From Rhizopus sp. PT2906 (Eukaryota > Mucoromycota > Mucoromycetes > Mucorales > Rhizopodaceae), in contig JAMYHX010000028.1 of the NCBI GenBank assembly GCA_025529335.1, forward strand, positions 108,880-172,879: a stretch of DNA of 64,000 nt, read 5' to 3'. Made by a program: the position numbers and the translations under genes. This document shows positions 1-12,454 of this stretch, piece by piece. The notes under the pieces are model-generated. The model made no database searches, was not told the origin of the DNA, and saw nothing but the letters and a program-made list of their open reading frames with translations. How positions within the stretch are numbered: the first letter of the stretch is position 1; the number at the start of each line of letters is the position of its first letter.

Positions 1-751
1 ATACGGTAAATCTCCATTCCGGATCAAACAGAAACGAGGTATCTTCCCTGGAGTAGAGAGAACTAGATTAAAATCTTATGTATAATGTCAATCGAAAGTC
101 TATCACTTTTAAAGTGTGCCATCAAAAAATGTATTGCATTAGACTAGTACTCATAGGGTATTGTCTAGAGTTCTTGCTTATAATTTGTATATACTTGATT
201 GGAGTACATGCTAATTCTAAAAATAGCAAAACGCGCCCAAATGAAGCACCTCATAAACTGATTTAAGCATTAGAAGACATGATGTCAAAAAGATTACTAG
301 AGCATTTTGAATCTGCATTGATAAGTTGACGGTTAGTCCTTGTTTTCTAGAATACGATATTAACATACAAACATATATCGTCCATTTTGTATTTAATTGA
401 ACATGGATCAACCTAAATATGTGATAAGATCTATATCAGCCTTTACTCTATAAGCTTAACATGCAACCTCCTAGCATTTGAAAGATTTAACCATACAGAG
501 GCTTCCTTCATTCCTTGTTGGTGTTGTCAATTTCCAATATGGTGCCGACCCACATATTTAGGAGAATTTATCTTTGCAGTAAATTGAGCAAGAAAAATAA
601 TGGCAACAGAAACAAAGCAGCAAAAAGGTCCTCCATACGCCTATTTGGCCTTGACAAGTTCGTTTTTCAACAAATTCCTCATATTTCGTACTTAAGGAGA
701 ATTTCTTTTTTTATATTCTTTCTTCTTTATCAATTTCTTTTTGAATTTCTA
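1..751. other. upstream region of the cyclin-like gene
   Basis: No gene can be supported here. Short reading frames exist on both strands but show no recognisable protein. The last 60 or so bases before 752 are strongly pyrimidine-rich, as is common for leaders in this window. An in-frame ATG at 515 could extend the following gene, but the extension has no recognisable domain. Confidence 0.4.
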
Positions 752-3245
752 ATGTCTTCTCTTCCTGTTAAGATGAACGCACCTATATTCAAATCCTCCA
801 CCATCGTAGAACTTCAAGAAAAGCTGAAGATCAACAAGGTGTTTCATAAAAGCCTTTCTGAAGATACTGTCAAGGATGTTCAAGCTCTCATCCAATACTG
901 GAATATGAAGCATGCCTTGAACGTTTCCAGCACTTCATTCGATAACAGCAAGAACTCTCGCTTTTTCAAAACTGGAAATAAAATCGAGCCTCAGGAATTT
1001 TCCGATGTCATATCAAATAGCATTCAACCCAACAAGGAGCAGCTGGCTGCCTGTACGGGAATTTATGAACTTCCTTCGACATGTCTAGAGACTTCTTCCG
1101 TTAAGAGCTCATCTGACATTCGCTCCTATGAAAGCAGCAAGCATCCCAGCAGCACATTTATAGAGTGCTCCGATATTGAACCTGCTTGTTCTGATAATGC
1201 AGAGCCTACTCATTCATCCTCAGAGGAACATTCACCTTCTACAGAATCTGAAACCACTGCCGATCCCTCCTCCAAGAAAAAAGCATTGAAAGCAAAAGTT
1301 CAAACTTTCTTTTCAAAGATTAAGAACGCATTTGCTAAGAGATCAAGCAAGGCGCCTCAAAGATCCTTTTCCTGTGTTGATCCCATCTCTGGCCCCATTG
1401 ACCTCAGCGACTCGGAATATTTGGAATTCGTTTTTGTAAGTTTCATTCGGAAAATTATCATCATTTTATTTACAAGTTATATTACAATATAGAATGATAT
1501 CAAGCAACCTCTTACGCCCCACATCAAGGCTATGGTTCAAAGGAGAAAGTTCAACACTTTCCAAGAACTTCGATGCTTTGTTCGCGAGTGGAAGGAGGAG
1601 AAGCAGAATGTCCGGGAAGCATTCGATAGGGTCGGTCTTCGTCATTCCTGGGAGCCAAAAATTACCGATGACGGATCTTACTATGCTCCTTCTGAGTTTG
1701 GCTGGTCTGTCTTTTGGCCCAATGGTGGCCCTTATCCCCTTCCTTCACCTTGTCGCTTGTCTCTGGAAGGAAGCAGCCTGTACGAATCGAGAGGAGCGAT
1801 TGATGATGGGCCCGGTGATGACAATGCCTCCTTCTTTGATGAATTCGAAGCTCGTCAGCTTGCTGGAGATTTCTCCTACATGGACTATTACGTCGACCCG
1901 GCAATGGCAGATGATGGCAGTGAAAGCGGAAGTAGCTGTGGCAGTCCATATGGTGGTCCCGAGCATTTGGACAGCGAAACCGTTAAGGGATACTCTCCTG
2001 AAAAGCGTTCCTCTGTGGACCAGTTGATGCAAGACATCTGGAAGCGTTCTGAAGAATATCAGGAGTACTTCAGCAGCAAGGACACTGAAGATGAAGACCT
2101 CGATGATGGATTTGTTGCTGGCGATGGCTTTGATGCTGGTGGTGACTTTGGTGTTGGTGCTGGTTTTGGCGTTGGTGGTGATTTTGGCGCTGGTGAGGGC
2201 AATGACGATGGTGACGATTATGGTAATGAATACTATGGCATGCATCTTAGGCTGGTTTCAGATAAACGCAATGTCTCCTCCTCCATCTGGAACCCGCCTA
2301 CTTTCCATGCAGCCATTGGTAACAACATCCGGGTCCCACATAGTCAAACAGAAGTGGACATAAGGCTTCAAGACGCCGTCCCTTATGTGAAGATTGATGG
2401 CAGTCACAGCCAGGAGCACAAGATTCCGAGGAAGAAGGTGAAGCAACTGATGGTGGATATCGACGATGGTGCGCTTTACAAGAGGTCGATATCTGCCTAC
2501 TCATCCTTCAAGGACTACGACCTGGTGTGGCAAAAAACTTTCCACGAGGAGCAGCAAGACGTGGACAAGAGCCAAGTTACCCTGCAGAGGTATGGCGCAG
2601 GCTGTGATCTTCTCTTTTTATAATAACAATAAAAACATGTAGCGTTGCGTTGGCTCTATACGAACTGATCCAGAAGAATCATTACGAAGGAAATTTCGAG
2701 TGCGATCCACTGTTTATATCGCCTGAAATTTCTTATGAAGATGACATGTGGGAAGCAGAGCCATTGACAGAGTGGACAGATCTCTTTATGGAGATGGCTA
2801 ATATCTTTGAACGAGCTAGTGTAAGTTTTTATTTTAATTTTGAATAATCTTTTTAACATTACCATTTAGTTGAGCTCTGAACACGCTATCATTTCGTTCA
2901 TATATCTCAAGCGAATGTTGTCGATATCTGGTCAATGTCTCTTTGATGGTAACTGGCAGCGACTGTTGATGTTGTCCATCTTGACCGCAGCAAAAGTCTG
3001 GGAAGACTGCTCGATTTACAACTCGGATTACCCACAAATGTTTCCCGATGTACCAACCAAGACAATGTAAGGGAAAAAAGAGACACGGTTTATATTCTTT
3101 TTTTTTTAAAAAAAAAAATCGCGTTTTATCTTGTAGAAATCAAATGGAGATACATTACTTGGAGTATCTTGACTGGAATGTAAATGTCAAGTGCTCTGAA
3201 TTTGCAGCAGCCTATTTTTACCTTAGGCAATTTCAAGACGTTTAG
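752..3245 (+). CDS. cyclin-Y-like (CDK regulatory) protein with long N-terminal extension
   Basis: Five exons (752-1435, 1493-2589, 2643-2820, 2870-3066, 3137-3245) join in phase to give about 754 residues. The last 150 or so residues form a cyclin box: KVWEDCSIYNSDYPQMF followed by MEIHYLEYLDWNVNV closely follow the cyclin Y/Pho80-type pattern in which a Lys and a Trp-Asp/Glu pair sit in helix 3. The family binds a Pho85/CDK14-16-type kinase; the exact partner cannot be read here. The N-terminal 590 residues are Ser-rich, then acidic, with a Gly/Asp-rich repeat tract around residues 430-475 (DNA 2101-2230). ATG 752 follows a pyrimidine-rich leader; an in-frame ATG at 515 would add 79 residues with a hydrophobic stretch and is less likely. 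The cyclin assignment is firm; the N-terminal half is unrecognised. Confidence 0.78.
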
Positions 3246-3763
3246 CTTTTTTTTCTTAATAAAATTTTAATCCATAGACTGTAAAGGTTGTGCTTGAAAG
3301 TGTTTAGTCAATGGGTATTTTTGTATTTTATAACATCACGTAAATTAAGAACAAATTCTGTATGACTATAGGATTGAATGAATATATTGCTCAAGCCTTA
3401 TGTTTCTGTGATTAATGACGTGATATATAAGTTTATATTCTATAGGACAAAATGAAAGATTCCGTGATTTATATAAAGGCGCTTGGTAAAATTTAAAAGA
3501 TATCAGGAACCGTCTTCAAGTTAAAAATGGGAGATCAAGATAGGTAGAGTCTAGTGAAATTCTTTAATATCAGAAAGGTTGTGAACAAGCAGCATTCTTG
3601 GTATGTTTAAGCTGTAATGATCAAGGCAGCATAGGCTCATTTCGTAGTTAGTTATTCAAGCTGTATAAAAAACAATGACTCCTTCCTCATTACTACAGGA
3701 ATTGGTGTTTGGATTACCGTGTTCGTGTCTGTTAATCCATATACAACAGTCGAGAGATGAAGC

Positions 3764-3810
<47 letters not shown>

Positions 3811-4327
3811 GGTTTCTTTGGATGATATGATTGATACCACGCAATGGCCAAAATGACGAAAGCTCTCTAGTATTTGCTTGAGTGTGGCCATTGAGATGTT
3901 GTTCATTTTTTGATCTAGTACTAAAAGGTACAAATACTCATATGGCCAACAATTAGTGAGCAATGAACGAACTTGAACATACATTGTCATAAAGACAAAG
4001 CAGATTAATTGATCATGACAAGAACATATACTATAAAGGTGTCCTCCTTTTTTTGATTCTTTATTCATCTGAGGTGACTTGTCTATTTTTATCCTGTTCA
4101 ATCCACGTATCAACGCAGTAAGAGCATTCAAACCGTTGTTGAACAAAGTTGAGGAAATATTACATATTGATCAATACACGATAAAGTAACCCATGGCAAG
4201 ATAAAGTTGACAACATTTTATTAAAGAAAGAGTAGAATGTGTAACACGAAAAAGAGAAATTTAATTCTGCAATTTTGCCTTTCTTAGGTCCTGTCATACC
4301 ATTTTCTTTTACCCATTTGTATTAAAC
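3246..4327. other. intergenic region with a 41-nt T tract
   Basis: About 1.1 kb without a supported gene. It contains an uninterrupted T run at 3766-3806. A 113-codon minus-strand frame at 3805-4146 shows no domain and no splice partners, so it is not called. The 3' end of the cyclin-like transcript and the promoter of the next gene must lie here. Confidence 0.5.
3766..3806. repeat. homopolymer T(41) tract
   Basis: Forty-one consecutive T residues on the plus strand. A counterpart of 47 A residues occurs at 19823-19869. Such tracts may be nucleosome-excluding DNA or the A-tail of an old retrocopy; no retrotransposon sequence is recognisable next to this one. Confidence 0.9.
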
Positions 4328-7300
4328 ATGAGCAGTAAAGATTGGGTTGACTGTTATCGTAACAAGACAATACTAATCACTGGAGCAACTGGCTTTGTTG
4401 GAAAGGCTATATTATGGCACTTGTTAAAGACAGTAGGAGGTGTTATTGACAAGGTCTATGTGCTCATTCGACCTAAAAGAATTCCTGGAGGTAGTCCATC
4501 TCAAAGACTTTTAGACGAGATCATAAATACAAGTGTAAGGGAAAGAAGTTTAAGATATCCAAAATAACCTTATTTCATAGGCATTTAAACGTTTAATGGA
4601 TAAACAATTACTTGGACGAGAAAAGTTGATACCCATATCTTATGATTTAACATTATCGCAACTGGGGTTATCTATGGAAGAAAGCGTGCAGATGAAAGAT
4701 ACAAACATAGTCATTCATTGTGCAGCTACTTCAGAGTATGAAAGTTCTTTGGAATGGAATTTAGAAGTATATATCAATACAAAGTGCTTTGTTCTCTTTA
4801 TTCTTAAAATATTGTTAGACAAACGTGTTGGGAACAATAAGATTAATGGATTACCTCAGTACATGCTCAAATATAAGTAAGAGAGAGAAAAAAAAAGAGG
4901 GGTAATGGATTGGATACTGACATACTATAAAAGGCTCTTTCATCTATCTTTCACCTATTCATATTCATACTTGTATTCCAACTGAGAATGAAGATACATT
5001 AATTAAGGAACAGGTATACGATCTTGCAGGGTTGGGTGATCCAGAGGAATTATTGAAGTCACTTCTTGGCGCTGATGAAAAAGGTAAACTGAAGCTCAAT
5101 GAAGTATGTCACATATCCTAATTTGGGCAAATTATAATTATTAGAACTGCCGAATTACGTGAAGCGAATCTTACAAAAATACTCTACACTACACTTGTTT
5201 ACAAAGGCGCTCGTGGAACATTTAATTATAAGAAAGACAAACGTACCTTATTCCTTGAGCATATTTAGATCATGTTACATTGGACCCAGTGCAATGGAGC
5301 CTGTACCTGGATGGGTAAGAAAGACGGTCGGACAATTGATACTTATTAAATCCTATGTTAGACAAGTGGTATATCTGGTATGTCAGCGTGGTTAGCACTA
5401 TTCAGCCAATCGATCCCAGTTATTGAACCAGATCAAGGGCAACGACCAGTAGATATTGTCCCGGTTGATTATGTATCAAAATGTATTATTTATTCAGTAC
5501 CCCAACTTGCACACAAAAAGGAAACTCTTGCAACCATCTATCATATACCACCCTTACCTACATCCATAACATGGTATCAAGCATACACAGCCATTCAGGA
5601 TTACTGGAGTCGTCCAAACAATGCACTCCTACTTGATCAAAAGCTACCAGCAGCCAAGAACTACTTTTCTGCAAATAAAACGCTCACAAAGGCACGATTC
5701 TTAATACGATACTATTTTCGTCCAAATGCCAAAAACACAGTGGCAGCAAGCAAAAAGCTCGACATAGATCAAAGCAAATGGTTGGAGCTGGCCTCTAATA
5801 TTCGTAACAATTTGGCAAAGCAGCACACGCATCAATGGCAGTATGATACGACACATTTCCAGCAACTGCCGTTAACTAAATGCATCGACATGTATCTTGG
5901 ATTAGATGAGTACAACTATTTCATGCAAAGTTGCTATGGAACCAAGATTTATTCTTTACATGGTGGCGCTCATGCGAGAGCCCCTACATTAGATGATACA
6001 AGCGCTTGTGCACTTTACTCTATAAACAAATACAAGACTATGACACCAGATAAGAAAAACCAGTATTATCCAGAAGTCATTGATGAGCCGTTCCCAAGTA
6101 TTGTATATACAGAGGAAGAGATGAAGCAACGAGTGAAAGACATGATGGATATCACAATCAAATCGCTTCATCATCTAGCTCAATCATTGAAAGAAGAGAA
6201 AGTATGGAAGCCTGTTTGGATAGAGTATATAAACGATACACTCGAAGACTGGTGTACGATGATAGAAACACTAGATACTGATTCAAAAAACAACCTTGCC
6301 AAACGATGGAAACTGACCGGAAATGCTGAGATGACTAAAGTAGCAGTTCTAAATGATCCCAATGTGATAGAAGCTATACAACAGGTATGCGTGTACACAT
6401 GGTTTAAAGTAGACTATTTAAGGAAAAATAGATTTCAAAAAGGTCGGGTATGCCAGCAGAAAAGGTAGTGGAGGAAGCGATCAGATCTCTCAATAGGATA
6501 CAAGAGAGGACACAACTATCATACGCCTGGTTTGCTGCTTCATTTTTAGAAAAGCTGTTAAAAAACATGTTTAGTTGTATCCGTATTAATAAAGATGATC
6601 TTGCAAAGGTAAAAACCTCCAATCTTTGGTTATTTTTGGGCTCGTTTGCTTATACATTTATAGATTCAAAAAGCTATAGGAGAAACTGAAAAGAAGATTA
6701 TTTATGTCCCTGTTTCAAGAACAGTATTGGATCCTATCATTATTTGGTTTATTGCTATTCGTTATAATCTACCTATCCCAGTGCTGCTACTTGATGAAGC
6801 CTTGGCTATCCTTGGCCCCTTTTCGGATATATTACGACTTGCTGGTGCCGTCTTTATCAAGAGAGATCCTCATGGAAGATCAACACTGACTACAGCCGTA
6901 ACATCTGCTTACTTGCGGCACCTTTTACGAGAAAGAGGTGCAGTAACGATGGTACTAGAAAAAGTTAGATCGCGCTCTGGGCTGTACCAAAAACCGTTCG
7001 ATGATGGAATGCTAGACATGATTCAAGACAAAGAAGATGTCTTGTTTATTCCTGTCAACATGACATATGAAGAAGTGCCTGATTTGGCAAATTTAGTCAA
7101 ACATGGTCTTCATCATCCCAAGGCGGGCAAGAATGTATCCAGCCTTAGCCGTTCCAGATCCTATCGAATGTCAACACCGACAAAAGTTAGTAGGCCGAGC
7201 GATAGTAGAGCACAAAGGGTGAGAAGTCGTAGTCTGGGCCATGGACAGCTACATTTGCTAAAACTGGAGGAAGATCGTGATAAGACTCATGTTCATCACT

Positions 7301-8768
7301 ATGGTAAAATCTTGATTGGATTTGGAAACCCTATCTCTTCAGATACAGACAACCTTGCAGACAAAATACAGAAAGAGCAAAAAAGGTCTGCCGTATTAAG
7401 CCCAGTGTCACTAGTGGCAGCCATTTTATTATATAGCAGAGTACAAGGCAATGTGATTGACTTAGGTAAACATGCTTTCAAAAAAGAAAGAAAGAGAGAG
7501 ATTAGCCAGGATATCTTATAATCATATCGAATATAGAAACTGTAAAGAAGTATTTAGACTATCTATATAAATTTATAAAGGTTCAAGGTATTCCAATAGA
7601 TTGGCAAGGTATATGTATATTAATAACCTTATACGTATATTAACAAGTATAAGAAGACTTTGAGGATAGCGAGAATATCATCTTTTATAGTATTCGATTG
7701 CTTGAAAAGGGTTCAGATGCTATCACAATAGAAGAAAAGAATAATCATACGGCCATTCGTATCAGTATAGAATCAGACAGCATATTACAACTAGCTTATT
7801 ATGCCAATCAGGTAAAAGTATCATAAAGTTATTATTATTCTCATGCTAAATTTCATTCTAGTTACAAGAGATATTTGTACTTGACTCTATTTTTGCGGTT
7901 GTTTATCTTTCATTAGGGCCTAAAGGCAACAATGATACAAATGTTACCTTTTTTGAACGATTTGAGTTCTTGGCAACTTTATTTCAATACTATTTTTCAG
8001 CTAATTGGAATATTAAGGAGGTAAATATTAAAAAATGAGATCATACAGTGTACTCAGTTACCATAGGAATACAATCGTCTCACTGAAAAATACAAGCAAA
8101 ATGATAAAGATGACATAAATAGCAATCAATACTTTAATCTATTAGCATCATTTGTATATCCAACCATCGATTCATTTTGGGTAACATTTTGTGCACTTTC
8201 AGCATTGTTAGACGACGTAAAGGCACTACCATATTCATTAGTGCCTCTCTTAACACAGTGGATTGGTATGCATTTGATAAGTGGAAGAAGAACGATTTAT
8301 AGCGAAGTGTTATCAGCAGAGTATAGTCAAAATACATTAAAATCCCTATTCCAATTTGGATTACTCGATACTCAATCTGCCAAGATGCTTTTATCACCCG
8401 ACGCTCAGATGCTTATGCAAATCTTGGGGTTTTCTACAAATGAGAATCTTATTGTGATGCAGGAACAGGTAATGATGATCTAGAGATCAGAGATTAAGTT
8501 ACTCATATACTATTTATAGCACGATATACGTCAAGTATGTAAGCAAATTGAACAAGTAAGGATAAAGCTAGAAGAAGGACCTTCGTCCAGCTATGTGTTT
8601 GAAAAGTGTCAAAATCAAATTAAAAGCTTAATCAAGACAAAAGATAACACTTGCTTTTCAAAGAAACAAGGAGCTACACTAGTAGACGCTAAGGAAGAAG
8701 CTATGATTCAACTAGGCTACACGCTAATTCAAAGTATGGAACCATCGCTGTCCCATGTGTCACCGTAA
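4328..8768 (+). CDS. fatty acyl-CoA reductase / glycerol-phosphate acyltransferase fusion (possibly catalytically altered)
   Basis: Thirteen exons (4328-4534, 4581-4766, 4819-4876, 4934-5083, 5145-5314, 5362-6384, 6432-6608, 6664-7465, 7537-7608, 7654-7811, 7862-8020, 8067-8468, 8520-8768) join in phase to 1270 residues. The N-terminal 350 or so form a NAD(P)-binding male-sterility/FAR domain with TGATGFVG at 18-25, TNVLGTIRLMDYL, and a PVDIVPVDYV block. The second half is PlsB/GPAT-DHAPAT-like: AGAVFIKRD, KVRSRSG, LFIPVNMTYE and a C-terminal region typical of GPAT/GNPAT. Animal FAR1 and GNPAT act in peroxisomal ether-lipid synthesis, so that pathway is the natural guess. Two key residues differ: the reductase Tyr of YxxxK is His217 (HLFTK), and the acyltransferase HX4D His is Ser675 (VSRTVLD); the EGTRSR-type block reads EKVRSR. 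No peroxisomal targeting end is evident (last residues VSP). Confidence 0.85.
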
Positions 8769-8870
8769 CATGACATCAATGTAAATGATTTGCATGTTGA
8801 AACTCCGTATTTAAAAATAAAAATATCAGTGCAACACTTCCATCAATAATTCTTCTTTTCATAAAAAAAA

Positions 8871-10376
8871 ATGGCATATGGTAGCTCGAGGTTTAGGCTG
8901 TTAACCTTATCGACAGTGTTTATATTTTTCATTGTATATTTCTTATATTCTGCTTCATACACTTCAAATGAAGAAGCAGGACTTATGCAAGAACATGATG
9001 ATGATATTGATCACCGTCTATTCAACCAGGGAAGCATAAATAAAGATGCTTGCAACACAAATACTGTTATTCGAAATACAGATCCTAATCATGTAAATGC
9101 TCATATTGACATGTGGAGAAGACTAAGCAACGAGGCAATAGAAGTATACCGAAAAAAATGGCAAAGGTTTATTACATCTGTCAAAAGAGAAAACAATATA
9201 CCACCTTTTGAAGGACAAGGTATTGTTATTGTAGCAGGCAATCGAGATACGTTCCACCGCGCTTTAAACTCCATCAAGATATTAAGGCATATGCATCACT
9301 GCGACCTGGATATTGAAGTATGGCATCTTTCGGATGAACAACCTTCTGTCGCTGTACAGAATGAATTGGCAGCTTTGGGTGCTGTTGCCAAGGACCTCTC
9401 TGACCCAAACCTACCTCGACCTATTCAGTCTAGAAGAAATGCTGATAAACAGTAAACATATACCTGGGGTCTCATGTGCACCCTTTAATCTTTTTTTTTT
9501 TTTATGTAGGTTTCAAATTAAAGCCGCAGCTGTCATTAATTCATCTTTTAAGGAAGTTTTGTATCTCGACTCAGACAATATTCCCGCAAGAGACCCTACC
9601 TTTTTATTTGATACACCCGAGTACAAGAAAACAGGTGCATTGTTCTGGCCCGACTTTTGGTAAATAATAATTTAAAAATAATACATTCATGACTAATTCA
9701 ACATTGCAGGAAAACACACGGAGACAATAAAATATTTGAAATACTTCACATTTCTTGCCGCGACGAATGGGAACAAGAGGTATATAAATATATTTATATA
9801 AAGACAATGTTTATAGGGTACTGAAAAGCTTCATGATAGTCGGGACAAATGGTAATTGATAAAGTCAAGTCATGGCTACCACTTCAACTTGCTTGGTACA
9901 TGCAGGATCAACACGAAATATACTTTCAGTTTTTGAATGGAGACAAGGATACTTTTAAATATGCATGGCAAGCACTGAATGCGCCCTATCATATGATTGA
10001 AGCCTTTTTAGGCATGGCTGGAGCCATGGCAGGAGACCGCTTCTGTGGACACACGATGCTTCAATATTATCCAACCAAGACCGAAGACTTACTACTATTT
10101 GTTCATGCCAACCTTTACAAGATTACGGACAGACGTCACTTTATTAACTCAGGCACACCAAATGCCACTGAACACCCTTGGGATTTGTCGAAGCGTTCGA
10201 CATTTAGTCATTTAAATACATGGATTAAACCTGAATTTTACATCTCTGCTGATGGACGCGCATGCATGGATTTCACACACCGCGAAGGAGAGCCAAATGC
10301 GATTACCGAAAACTTTGACAGCATAGTGCCCAATTTACAGTCTCTCTACATACAATTCGATCAAAGTAGTGACTGA
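8871..10376 (+). CDS. GT71 alpha-mannosyltransferase, MNN1/MNN2 family
   Basis: Four exons (8871-9451, 9510-9659, 9710-9779, 9840-10376) give 445 residues. A short cytosolic head and one hydrophobic segment at about residues 9-28 indicate a type II Golgi membrane protein. The catalytic region carries FKEVLYLDSDNIPARDP, the metal-binding DxD-type motif of this family, then GALFWPDFWK and SGQMVIDK, which are strongly conserved in MNN2/MNN1-type enzymes. These transfer mannose from GDP-mannose to N- or O-linked mannan side chains. Acceptor AG at 9838-9839 was chosen over an earlier one because only it restores the SGQMV block. Linkage specificity (alpha-1,2 or alpha-1,3) cannot be decided. The gene starts 102 bases after the stop of the preceding gene. 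Confidence 0.9.
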
Positions 10377-11523
10377 AATAGACTAATTTAGGTCATGTTC
10401 TCCTTGTTTAATCAATCCATATAGTGTTGTAAGTCATTCTGTTCAATAAATTGTAATATTTATATGTTTCGTGGTACACTTTATTCAGAAATTATGCGCA
10501 CACTAACAGAAAAATGATAATTTCAGACAACAAGTGATGATAAAAGAGATACCATTAGAAGCAAAAAAGAAATGATTAGTAAACCAGTTACTTACATTGA
10601 TATTAAATACTTGCATTAAAAGAGAGTTTATAAGAGAAAAAGAGAGAAACAAGGAAAGTGAGTAAACGAATGAAGAGATTATTAATATCTTTCCAAAAGC
10701 GCATTATTATGGGCCAGCAATAACCATCCCGGAAAAAGAAAAGAGAAAGCAAGAGGGATCAAAGTTTAATAAGAACCAAACTACCCTCAGCTAGTGTCTG
10801 GTTAGGTTCGATGGGCAATCTATAATACTACACGTCAGTTTTTTACAAAGAGCGTCTATATACAACTGTCAACAGGCAGCAGGTCAAAACTTCTCGTGGT
10901 TTCCTGTGTGGCCTGTAAAAATAATTCCATAAAGGGCTTGCTAGTGCAACGTCTGGCAGAGAAATCGAGGTGAATGTATTATTGTTAGAAATGTAGTTAA
11001 TCATGTATCGATCAGCTCCAAAGCTTCAATAACTTAAAAGTAAAACAATGATCAGATCTATATGCTTTACTTTCTTGTATAGTAAACACTATTGATAAAG
11101 ACTAGAGATATGAAGCTGAAAAGACGATTGGTGAGGAGTAGCTAAAAGTAAGATTACACAAACAAAAGACGGGTTGTCATTAAAGAAAAACTTCGATCAT
11201 GCTATTCAGCGCTTATACCAATGAAAAGACAATGAATCAAATGCATAAATATGCTACAAGTGGGAAAAGTAGGATTATAGAAGATAATGAACAGTAGCTT
11301 ATACATGATTTCCAAAAATTATTGACACTGATGCCAAGAGTAAAATTCGCGCCTGTTAAATTTTAATGTCACGTAAACCATTGATTGATTTCGCTTGCTG
11401 ACAAATTAAATGTCGTATATGTAGAAGCTTTGTCGTATAAAATATGTGTATATTAAGCATGAAAGCACTGTCAGCTCTCTTTTCTTTTTTTTTTTCTTCT
11501 TATTAAAAACCGAGTATTACAAT
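10377..11523. other. intergenic region, nothing recognised
   Basis: About 1.15 kb of AT-rich, purine-rich plus-strand DNA with no frame longer than about 50 codons that looks coding and no RNA gene that I recognise. It ends where the transposase relic begins. Confidence 0.5.
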
Positions 11524-12231
11524 ATGGACTTTCAAATTTTTTTAGAAAACGGGCACGGTAATGCAGTTGATGAATACGGTAGACCTGAGCCCATAGACTA
11601 CATCATTGATGAGGAGCGATATGCTTTAGAAACAGTTAGTTCACACACTCAGTATTTGCATAATCAGTCTCAGGAAAATAATTTCGATATAGGCTCTATG
11701 GCAGATGAAGATGCAAAAGATGACGTAGATGTTTGCATGAAGGAGACGTCGAGTAAGCGAGCGTACACACTCTATACGGATCAAGACAAAGTTAGATTCT
11801 TTAAACTGATGTTTGAGAAAGTTATGAGTGCTTCAACTGCTGCAAAACAATTAGCTATTCTTTTCGCACAGCTCAAAGATAGGCTCAAATGTATAAAACG
11901 GATCCTGATAGTATTATTATAAAGCATAAGAAAGCCGGTCGCTCGTGTATACTTCAAGAAGAACACAAGCAAGTGGCCTTGGAGTACATAGATGAGAACC
12001 CTTCAGCCGCCTTGGAGCAAATAATGGAGCGGCCACTACAAAAGTTTTAGGATCTCAAGGTCTCTAAAAGCATTATCTACAATTTTGTAAGAACTGAATG
12101 AAATTTGTCATTCAAAAAGGCTCAATTTCAGCCTATAGATAGGAACAGCGGAGAAAAAATTCAGGAGCGTTTTGACTAGGTTCGTAAGTGGGAGTGTACG
12201 GACATGGACTTTGCTTGTAGATGCACCAATC
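11524..12231 (+). pseudogene. Tc1/mariner-type transposase, N-terminal remnant
   Basis: The frame from ATG 11524 reads an acidic leader and then a helix-turn-helix-like segment (SASTAAKQL). Homology then shifts to the frame of 11889, giving KKAGRSCILQEEHKQ, an ENPSAALEQ block, KVSKSIIYNFV and KWECTDMDFA, the usual order of the DNA-binding half of a Mucorales-type DDE (Tc1/mariner-like) transposase. It is dead: one frameshift near 11880 and in-frame stops at 12048-12050, 12099-12101 and 12177-12179. The catalytic DDE half is missing and is replaced abruptly after about 12231 by Fanzor C-terminal sequence. The family call rests on remembered resemblance and on the DDE fragment at 26674-27286, which looks like the complementary half of a related element. 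Confidence 0.65.
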
Positions 12232-12241
12232 TATACTGTAG

Positions 12242-12454
12242 ACCTGCCTAGTAGCATCAGATAGACATCGCTTATGGAATAGGGATGTTGCTGCTTGCCT
12301 CAACTACATGTACATCCTTCGTGGACTTCGACGTAATGGCATGGTTCCTCATAGCTTTCGCCGGGTAGCTGTTGCTCCTATAAGACGTCGAAGAAGAGTG
12401 GACGTCCAGGAGCAAACAAGAACTAGAATACGCATAGACAGTTCTCCGTCCTAG
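12242..12454 (+). pseudogene. Fanzor (TnpB-like) C-terminal fragment
   Basis: A 67-codon open stretch (12254-12454) reads DRHRLWNRDVAACLN followed by a basic Arg-rich tail and a stop. W-N-R-D-V-x-x-x-x-N is the RuvC-III signature of Fanzor/TnpB nucleases, whose Asp is a catalytic metal ligand; the second CxxC pair of the zinc finger normally lies just upstream and is lost here. The fragment directly abuts transposase remnant sequence in another frame, so it is a truncated copy. The stop codon lies inside a perfect hairpin (12448-12467). Confidence 0.7.

Noticed and set aside
1745..2245. 166-codon minus-strand frame
   Set aside because: Antisense of the Gly/Asp-rich coding repeat of the cyclin-like gene; a repeat artefact.
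3805..4146. 113-codon minus-strand frame beside the T tract
   Set aside because: No domain, no splice partner, composition not clearly coding, and it overlaps the presumed promoter of the fusion gene.
5145..5203. A different splice that would restore Tyr in the YxxxK motif of the fusion protein
   Set aside because: The exon is continuous through this motif and the neighbouring acceptors change phase; His217 is read directly from CAC at 5192-5194.
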